From: Rhizobiales bacterium 63-22
Lineage (GTDB): Bacteria; Pseudomonadota; Alphaproteobacteria; Rhizobiales; Rhizobiaceae
Reading direction: 5' to 3'
NCBI GenBank assembly: GCA_001898995.1
Contig: MKVZ01000014.1
Span: 1 to 64,000, forward strand
DNA length: 64,000 nucleotides
Shown: in pieces, positions 57,955 to 64,000 of the stretch
Position numbering within the stretch: the stretch's first letter is position 1
Layout: the number at the start of each line of letters is the position of its first letter
Position numbers and translations under genes: made by a program
Notes under the pieces: generated by a model
What the model was told of the DNA's origin: nothing
The model's input: the letters and a program-made list of their open reading frames with translations, nothing else
Databases searched by the model: none

Positions 57955-59421
57955 ATGAGTGCCGAAGCCGTAGTGAATGACAGCGCCAATATATTCGAGC
58001 TTGCGCCGATTTCCCTCTGGCTGGAGGATTACAGCGGCCTGCGCCAGTTGTTCGACCGATGGCGCGCCGAAGGCGTCACCGACCTGAAAACCTTCCTGAT
58101 GGAAGACACCGCACGGCTGCGCATCTGCACCGGCCAGATCCGCCTGCTGAAGGTGAACCGGAAGACGCTTTCCCTGTTCGAGGCCGACGACTTCGACGAT
58201 CTGGTCACCAATCTGGAGCGGGTCTTCCGCGACGACATGTTCGAACCGCATATCGGCGAGATGGTGCAGTTGTGGGACGGTTCGATGACCTTCGACAGCG
58301 ACACGATCAATTATTCGCTGAAAGGCCGGCGGATCGATATCCAGCTCAAGGGCCGCATCCTGCCCGGCCACGAGGAAAACTGGGACCGCGTGCTTCTTTC
58401 CATTGAGGACGTGACGGCGCGCGAGGATGCACGCCGCGAGCAGGACCGCCACAAGCAGCGAGCCCAGGGCCTGTTCGAGCATTCGCCTGTTTCGCTCTGG
58501 GTCGAGGATTTCAGCCGCATCAAGCAGCTGATGGACGATGTGCGCCAGCGCGGTATCGTCGATTTCCGCGTTTTCACCGACGTGCATCCCGAATTCGTGC
58601 GCCAGTGCATGAGCGAGATCCGCGTCGTCGATATCAACAACGAAACGCTGGCGCTTTTCCTCGCGCCCGACAAACAGACCCTGCTGCAGAATCTGCCGCG
58701 TATTCTCAAGGAGGATATGGAGGCATCCTTCCGCGAGCAGCTCATCGATCTGTGGAACGGCGTGCTGTTCCAGCGCCGCGAGGTGGTGAACTATGCGCTC
58801 GACGGTTCCGAGCGTCACGTGCTCCTGCAGTTCTCGGTCCTGCCCGGCCATGAAAAGGACTGGTCGCTGGTGCAGGTGGCACTGACCGACATCACCGCGC
58901 GCAAGAAGGCCGAGGCCTATCTGGAATATCTGGGCAAACACGATGTGCTGACCAAGCTGCACAACCGCGCCTATTATGTGGACGAGTTGAACCGGCTCGA
59001 CCGCAAGGGCCATGCGCCGGTGTCGATCATCATGATCGACCTCAACGGCCTGAAGGCCGCCAACGATCAGTGGGGCCACGCGGCGGGCGACGGACTGCTA
59101 CGCCGGGTCGGCAAGGTGCTGAACGAGGCCGTCAGGCAGCCCGGCCATGCCGCGCGTATCGGTGGCGACGAATTCGCCGTCGTGCTGCCCTATATGGACG
59201 AGCGCGGCGCGGAAGCCATGGTGGAAAACATCCGCCGTCTGATCGAGATCAACAATCAGTATTATTCGCAGCTCAAGCTCAACCTCTCCATTGGCGCCGC
59301 CACCGGCGCGCCGGGTGAGATGATGGAATCGGTCGCCAAACGCGCCGATCTCATGATGTATGAGGACAAGCGCGAACATTACGACGCGCAAATCGTGGCG
59401 AAAGAGCTGAATACCGACTGA
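57955..59421 (+). CDS. Diguanylate cyclase with two tandem PAS-like sensor modules
   Basis: 488 residues from ATG 57955 (AGGAAAGGGA upstream). Two homologous ~150-residue modules share the motifs ELAPISLWLEDYSGLRQLFD / EHSPVSLWVEDFSRIKQLMD, the ..QLWDG / DLWNG stretch and ILPGHEENW / VLPGHEKDW. The GGDEF domain (about 330-488) has the active site RIGGDEFAV (403-407), the MIDLNGLKAANDQWGHAAGD substrate motif and no EAL domain, so it should make cyclic di-GMP from two GTP. The product-inhibition site RxxD nine residues upstream reads RQPG, so feedback control is probably lost. No membrane helix: cytosolic. Confidence 0.9.
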   Translation: MSAEAVVNDSANIFELAPISLWLEDYSGLRQLFDRWRAEGVTDLKTFLMEDTARLRICTGQIRLLKVNRKTLSLFEADDFDDLVTNLERVFRDDMFEPHIGEMVQLWDGSMTFDSDTINYSLKGRRIDIQLKGRILPGHEENWDRVLLSIEDVTAREDARREQDRHKQRAQGLFEHSPVSLWVEDFSRIKQLMDDVRQRGIVDFRVFTDVHPEFVRQCMSEIRVVDINNETLALFLAPDKQTLLQNLPRILKEDMEASFREQLIDLWNGVLFQRREVVNYALDGSERHVLLQFSVLPGHEKDWSLVQVALTDITARKKAEAYLEYLGKHDVLTKLHNRAYYVDELNRLDRKGHAPVSIIMIDLNGLKAANDQWGHAAGDGLLRRVGKVLNEAVRQPGHAARIGGDEFAVVLPYMDERGAEAMVENIRRLIEINNQYYSQLKLNLSIGAATGAPGEMMESVAKRADLMMYEDKREHYDAQIVAKELNTD

Positions 59422-59429
59422 AGCAGCGG

Positions 59430-59598
59430 AATCGGAGTTCGCTGGTCGAGACATCTTCGACTCCGTCGTCTAGAGAATCGGCATCGAGTACGGTATTGCC
59501 AGACGAACCGATCAAGCGAGCCGACAGCACCTGTCCGAATCGGGTGTTGGTGAAGGCGACGGAGGCCGTGCCATGGCTGGAGGCTTCGTTCATCATCG
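59430..59598 (-). pseudogene. TonB C-terminal domain remnant
   Basis: The minus strand reads GTASVAFTNTRFGQVLSARLIGSSGNTVLDAD, the typical start of a TonB C-terminal domain, then loses similarity and has no N-terminal helix or proline-rich part. It lies directly after the siderophore ABC genes, where a TonB gene would fit, so it appears to be a truncated relic of it. Confidence 0.65.
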
Positions 59599-61290
59599 GG
59601 CAATGCCTTCCGCCATGGTTGGGCGAGCCGCTTTCCGGTCCTCGATGATGTGTCCGTTCTCCATGCAGACGATGCGGTCTGCGATGTGGAAGTAGCGGTC
59701 GTCGTGGGAGATGACGATCAGCGTCTTGCCCTGCGCTTTGAGTTCGGGCAGCAGTTCCTCGTAGAAGGTGCGGCGGAATTCCGGGTCTTGGTCTGCCGCC
59801 CATTCGTCGGTGACGATGACGGGGCGGTGTTCCAGATAGGCCTGCACCAGCGCCAGCCGCTTGCGCTGGCCGGTGGAAAGGTCCGTGGTGGTGAAGCGCT
59901 CGCCGTCGAGCCGAACTTTGTGGGCAACGCCAAGACGCTCAAGATGCGGCTGGGCTTCGCTGGGTAAAGCGCCATAGGCCAGATCGTCGAAGAGGTAGTA
60001 GTCGGAGAAGATGGTGGTGAAGAGCTGGCGGTAGTCGTCGCGGGCTTCAGGTGTGACCGGCCTTCCGTCGAGCAGGATCGATCCCTGCTGTGGCGCGTAG
60101 AGGCCGAGCAGGAGCTTGATCAGCGTCGTCTTGCCGGAGCCGTTCTCGCCGACGATGAACAGAAGCTCTCCGGCGTGGATGGTGAGATCGACCGGACCGA
60201 GGACAAAGGGCTTTACGCCGTCCTTCGCAGGAAAGGCGTAGCTCACGCCGCGCAGTTCGATCGAGCGGATGGCTGTCGAGGCCGAAGCTAAACCTGTCTC
60301 CGTAGCCACGGCAATCGGGATATTCGGCTCGTGCTGGTCGAGTTCGGCGGAAAGGGCTGCGATGCGGGCGAAGGAAATCCGCGCCTGATCGAAGACGGGC
60401 AGCGCGCTGGCGATCTGCTCCACAGGGCCTTTTACATAAAGGAGCACGATCACCGCGCCGCTGACCACCTCGGCGTCGATCCCGAAACGCGCCCGTCCGG
60501 CGATGAGCAGTCCGATGACGATGAATAACACCGCCGATCCTGCCGCATCCGCCAGCCAGAACAGCCGCATGGCCCGGCTCTTGAGCGTGGCGATACGGTC
60601 GGCAGCCCCCGAAAGCAGCAGCCCATGCACACGGCCGCGACGGGGCCGGCTGATCTTGAGTTCCTTGGCCCCGTCGGTGATGGCGCGGTATTGCTTGTGC
60701 AATTCGTCCTGCGCGAGGCGCACTTCATGATAGCTGCGGATCCAGCCGCGCTGCGAGATCATTCTGACGGCCGCCCCGACCACCAGGGAAACCACGGCCA
60801 GCAGGAACACGACCGGCGACAGCGTGAACAGATAGACGAAGCTGCCGATGGTGATGGCGAGCGCGATGGCGTAAGCGGAGAAATTGAAGGTGAAGGCGGA
60901 GACGGTGTCGACGTCGCCGGTCAGCACCAACATCAGCCGGTAGGAGCGATGCGCCTCCAGTGCTGCGATGGGCGCGCGCAGGATGCGGGCGGCGATGTCC
61001 TTGCGTAAGGCCGCGATGATCTTCTGGCCCACCACGCTGTTGCCGACGCCGGCGATGGCCGTGCCGCCGACGCTCAACACGCACAGCCCGGCGAAGCGCG
61101 CCAGCAGGCCCCAGCTTACCCCGCCCGCGTGCAGTCCCTCGTTGATCGTCGCCAGCAACCATGCCGTGGCAAGGCCGCTCACAATACCAACACCGGTCGC
61201 AAACAGCACCAATGGCCAGAACGGAAGCAGAAGACGGACCACCTCCCGCAGAAGGCTGCGAACGCCGACCCTGTCATTCAGTCCATTCAT
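59593..61290 (-). CDS. Cyclic peptide/siderophore-type ABC exporter, PvdE/SyrD family
   Basis: 565 residues from ATG 61290, which overlaps the FhuB stop (ATGA) and has GGAGGA 10 bp upstream. Six helices (about 20-290) form an exporter half, followed by an ABC domain with GENGSGKTTLIKLLLG, the SDYYLFDDL stretch, an atypical signature LSTGQRKRLALVQA and a Walker B lacking the usual glutamate context (VIVTDEWAADQDPEFR). This signature is typical of the PvdE/SyrD cyclic peptide group (TIGR01194). Located in a ferric-siderophore uptake operon, it may move siderophore or siderophore parts across the inner membrane. It works as a homodimer. Confidence 0.88.
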   Translation of the reverse strand: MNGLNDRVGVRSLLREVVRLLLPFWPLVLFATGVGIVSGLATAWLLATINEGLHAGGVSWGLLARFAGLCVLSVGGTAIAGVGNSVVGQKIIAALRKDIAARILRAPIAALEAHRSYRLMLVLTGDVDTVSAFTFNFSAYAIALAITIGSFVYLFTLSPVVFLLAVVSLVVGAAVRMISQRGWIRSYHEVRLAQDELHKQYRAITDGAKELKISRPRRGRVHGLLLSGAADRIATLKSRAMRLFWLADAAGSAVLFIVIGLLIAGRARFGIDAEVVSGAVIVLLYVKGPVEQIASALPVFDQARISFARIAALSAELDQHEPNIPIAVATETGLASASTAIRSIELRGVSYAFPAKDGVKPFVLGPVDLTIHAGELLFIVGENGSGKTTLIKLLLGLYAPQQGSILLDGRPVTPEARDDYRQLFTTIFSDYYLFDDLAYGALPSEAQPHLERLGVAHKVRLDGERFTTTDLSTGQRKRLALVQAYLEHRPVIVTDEWAADQDPEFRRTFYEELLPELKAQGKTLIVISHDDRYFHIADRIVCMENGHIIEDRKAARPTMAEGIAR

Positions 61291-63299
61291 GACGTTGTCC
61301 TCCACATCTGCCACAGAAGGTACGGAGCACCAATCAAGGTCGCGATCAAGCCGGCCGGCACCTGCCAGGGGAATAGAACGTTCCGGCCGAGCCAGTCAGC
61401 CACCACCATGATGAGAGCGCCAAGCATGGCGGCTCCGAATAGCTGCACCATCGGTCGCCGTAGCCCCAACATCCGCGCCATATGCGGAGCCATCAGGCCG
61501 ACGAAGCTAAGGGGGCCGACGACCAGCGTCGCGGCGGCGGTCGCCAGGGCCGTCAACAGGAGGAGCACCAGCCGGGCGACACCGACATTCATCCCCACGC
61601 CTCGCGCGCTGGACGTGCCGAGCGGCAGGATTTCCAGCCAGCGGGCTGCGAATGGCGCGAGCGCCAGCGTGACCACGGCAAGCGCGCAGGCGATACCTGC
61701 CTGCGTGGCGGTGACGCCATAGGTCGATCCCGACATCCACGTCAGCAGCATACCGGTTCGGGGATCGCCGCTGGTCAGCGCGATCGAAGAGATCGCCGAC
61801 ATGAACGAGGCCAGCGCGACACCGACCAGCAGAAGACGCTCCGGCGCGAACGACGAGCGTCCGGAAACACCCATCAGCGCGGTGAGCGTCAACGCCGCCC
61901 CGGTGCATGCGGCGGGCACCGTCCAGGCGGGGTTGAACCCCGGGATCATCAGCATCGCGAGGATCACCGCCACCGTCGCGCCGGAGGAAATGCCGAGCAG
62001 TTCGGGCGACGCCATCGCGTTGCCGGTCATGCGCTGCATCAGGACACCGGCGGCGGCGAGCATCGCGCCGCAGGCGAGCGAGGCGAAGACGCGCGGCGTG
62101 CGCCATGGCGAGAGAAGCTCGAATTCCGGCCATGACGTCATATGCCAGCCATCCGGGGTGCGGCCGACGAACAAAGCCACCGCCAACCCGGTCGCAAGCG
62201 CCAGCGCAACGCCGATCATCAGACGCCGCAGCGCAGGGCCGGTGCGTCGGGGAGAGATATCCGCCTCGCCGCGCGGGATGGCGACCTGTGTCCTCATGCG
62301 GAAGACGAGCCAGATCAGCAGCGGCGCGCCGATGAGGCCGGTTGCGGCTCCGGTGGGAATTTCCTGCGGGATGAAGGTCAGCATCTGCACGACCTGATCC
62401 GTCAGCAACAGCAGGGACGCGCCGAGCAGGGGTGCAAGGACAAGACGCTGGCGCAGCGTGCGCGCGCCCAGCGCGCGGGCGAGCGCCGGAGCCGCCAGCC
62501 CGATGAAGCCGATGACGCCGACCGCGCTCGTCACGCAGGCGCTGAGACCCACTGCGAGGGCCAGCAGGACAACCCGGATGCGCTGGACCGGAACGCCCAG
62601 ACTGCGCGCGCCGTCATCCTCCAGCCCCATCAGGTCGAGCGGTCGCACCAGCAGCGCGCAGAGAAGGCCGATCCCTGCCGTCTCGATCAGGAGGTTGCGT
62701 GCGGGCTGCCAGCCGTTCTGCGCCAGCGACCCGCTTTGAAAGAGGAAGAGGGAATTGAGATAATCATGGTTGAGCACCACCAGCACTGCACTGGCAGAGC
62801 CGGCGGCGAGGCTGACGATCAATCCGGCGACGATGAGAACCGCCGGTGAAAAGGAGCGCGCCGATGCAAGCGCCAGGACGATCATCAGCGCAACGGCACT
62901 GCCGGCCAGCGCGACGAAGCCTTGCGCGAAGCCTATGAGACCCGGCATCCACAGAAGCGTCGTGGACAGCGCAAGCTGCGCGCCTGCCGAGACGCCGAGC
63001 GTTCCCGGTTCGGCGGGCGGATTGCGCAGAACATGCTGGAAGATCGTCCCGGCCAGCGCCAGCGCCGCACCGGCAATGAGCGCCATCGCGATGCGCGGGA
63101 GAAAACTGTGATGGAACAGCAGTTGCGCCGGAACGGAGACGGACGGAGCCAGAACCGCCTTGAGCCAGAGGCTGGATGGCAGAATGCTTCCCGCCTTCAT
63201 TAGAACGAGAGCCAGAGCCGCAAGCGCTATAATGCCGGTACTGATTGCCCCATAGGTGAGTTGTCCACTCTTGGAGCATTGAAGACTAACCACTGCCAT
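61287..63299 (-). CDS. fhuB: Ferric hydroxamate-type ABC permease, FhuB double domain
   Basis: 670 residues, the FhuB length. Two FecCD-type halves of ~330 residues are visible, each with the PRIAMALIAGAALALAGTIFQHVLRNP / PRVFASLACGAMLAAAGVLMQRMTGN pattern and the GLIGAPLLIWLVF / TLIGAPYLLWQMW end. One chain thus supplies the complete inner-membrane channel for a ferric siderophore. It overlaps the binding protein gene by 14 bp and the exporter gene by four. The ATPase FhuC is not in the window. Confidence 0.93.
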   Translation of the reverse strand: MAVVSLQCSKSGQLTYGAISTGIIALAALALVLMKAGSILPSSLWLKAVLAPSVSVPAQLLFHHSFLPRIAMALIAGAALALAGTIFQHVLRNPPAEPGTLGVSAGAQLALSTTLLWMPGLIGFAQGFVALAGSAVALMIVLALASARSFSPAVLIVAGLIVSLAAGSASAVLVVLNHDYLNSLFLFQSGSLAQNGWQPARNLLIETAGIGLLCALLVRPLDLMGLEDDGARSLGVPVQRIRVVLLALAVGLSACVTSAVGVIGFIGLAAPALARALGARTLRQRLVLAPLLGASLLLLTDQVVQMLTFIPQEIPTGAATGLIGAPLLIWLVFRMRTQVAIPRGEADISPRRTGPALRRLMIGVALALATGLAVALFVGRTPDGWHMTSWPEFELLSPWRTPRVFASLACGAMLAAAGVLMQRMTGNAMASPELLGISSGATVAVILAMLMIPGFNPAWTVPAACTGAALTLTALMGVSGRSSFAPERLLLVGVALASFMSAISSIALTSGDPRTGMLLTWMSGSTYGVTATQAGIACALAVVTLALAPFAARWLEILPLGTSSARGVGMNVGVARLVLLLLTALATAAATLVVGPLSFVGLMAPHMARMLGLRRPMVQLFGAAMLGALIMVVADWLGRNVLFPWQVPAGLIATLIGAPYLLWQMWRTTS

Positions 63300-64000
63300 G
63301 CACTCTACTCGACGGGTTGAGCGCTACGGCAAGGGTTTCGGCGAATTTAAGCGCGGTTGGTACACCGCCGAAGGGCCAGGCGAAGGGTATCGGCCTTACC
63401 CGCCCGCTCTGGACGATGGGCAGGGATTGCCACAAGGTGCTCTCCTGCAGCAATCGTAGCGCGGTTGCCGACCTCGGACCCGTATCGAGATAAAGAAAAG
63501 TCGCGTCAGGGTAGTCGGCTAGTATCTCCACCCCCTGCAGGGCGATGCCCCACGGGCTGGCGACAGCGCCTTTCCATGCGTTACCGACGCCGACATGGCG
63601 CATCGTGTCCACAAGCAGGTTATTTGTCTCATAGACGGCGAGATGGCGGCCATCCGGTTCCAGCGTGCCGATCAGAACAGCTTCGGCCGCCCGCCGTTCG
63701 AGCCTGCGTCGGATCGCATCAAAGTCTGCCTCCGCCTGATCGATATAGGCCACGCTTTGCGCGGGGCGGCTGACAAGGTTGCCGATGTCACGAACAAGGC
63801 CAATGGCGTTTTGCAGGATATGGGAAGGCGGATTACGCAGATCGAACACATGCGTCGGCGCGATACGCTGAAAATCGGGTAGAAGGCGGGCCTGCCAGTC
63901 CGCGCAAAGGATCAGGTCCGGTTTAAGCCGCTGCAGTTCCTCCAGATTCGGAGCGAAAATCGAACCGATTTTCAGGATGTCGGAAAAACCGTCGGCCGCG
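63286..64000 (-). CDS. fhuD: Ferric siderophore ABC binding protein, FhuD-like (5' partial)
   Basis: The frame is open to the right edge, so the signal peptide and start are outside; the GTG at 63849 is internal. The visible 237 residues have the class III binding protein pattern: FAPNLEELQRLKPDLILCADWQ, RIAPTHVFDLRN, the long linker helix, and the C-terminal lobe ending PFGGVPTALKFAETLAVAL. It delivers an iron-loaded hydroxamate or similar siderophore to FhuB in the periplasm. First visible gene of the operon fhuD-fhuB-exporter. Confidence 0.9.
   Translation of the reverse strand, partial: AADGFSDILKIGSIFAPNLEELQRLKPDLILCADWQARLLPDFQRIAPTHVFDLRNPPSHILQNAIGLVRDIGNLVSRPAQSVAYIDQAEADFDAIRRRLERRAAEAVLIGTLEPDGRHLAVYETNNLLVDTMRHVGVGNAWKGAVASPWGIALQGVEILADYPDATFLYLDTGPRSATALRLLQESTLWQSLPIVQSGRVRPIPFAWPFGGVPTALKFAETLAVALNPSSRVHGSG

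Overview
The window reads as chromosome of a GC-rich alphaproteobacterium of the order Hyphomicrobiales, most likely Brucellaceae (an Ochrobactrum/Brucella-like soil or opportunist strain). The reasons are an IalB-type protein beside a large autotransporter, CbtAB under a cobalamin riboswitch, an SOS box of the alphaproteobacterial direct-repeat form (GTTC-N7-GTTC), a FixK/FNR-type box and several families typical of the order. The taxonomic call is inference from gene content. No rRNA, tRNA or CRISPR array was seen.

Layout. 0-3.5 kb: the 3' part of an autotransporter with 342-bp tandem repeats, a strong terminator, and an IalB-family secreted protein. 3.5-10.2 kb: an orphan ChoX-like binding protein, a DUF2478 protein, a pentulose kinase, a uracil/xanthine permease, a degenerate histidine phosphatase, and a cobalamin riboswitch driving cbtB-cbtA. 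10.2-19.7 kb: a peptide-type ABC importer (dppF/D fusion, two permeases, binding protein) divergent from three amidohydrolases, with shared palindromic operators between them. 20-25.2 kb: a PHP-UvrD fusion helicase and a QseBC-like two-component pair. 25.2-32 kb: an MFS carrier and a HlyD/RbbA/YhhJ efflux operon preceded by a perfect FNR/FixK-type box. 32-37.9 kb: a YciE-like protein and a large-subunit catalase (stress defence), then an operon of a radical SAM DNA-repair-associated protein and UdgX, preceded by an SOS box. 37.9-39.1 kb: a scar of gene remnants (SorC-type regulator, IS3 orfB).

39-58 kb is more mosaic: an acetyltransferase, an RND pump (permease plus adaptor) divergent from a response regulator and a histidine kinase broken by one extra base, a glycosyltransferase/polysaccharide deacetylase pair, a flavin monooxygenase divergent from a MarR regulator, a nitrate/sulfonate-type ABC system without a binding protein facing a FixLJ-like pair, and short IS3, IS5, DUF2285 and I78-like remnants. 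58-64 kb: a diguanylate cyclase with a duplicated sensor module, a TonB C-terminal remnant, and a ferric-siderophore operon (FhuD, FhuB and a PvdE/SyrD-type ABC exporter) that runs off the right edge.

The strongest leads are the SOS-box-led radical SAM/UdgX operon, the PHP-zinc-UvrD fusion ending in a sliding-clamp-like motif, the TTGTRTGCAA-type operators of the amidohydrolase locus together with an amidohydrolase lacking its HxH motif, and the anaerobox before the ABC-2 efflux operon.
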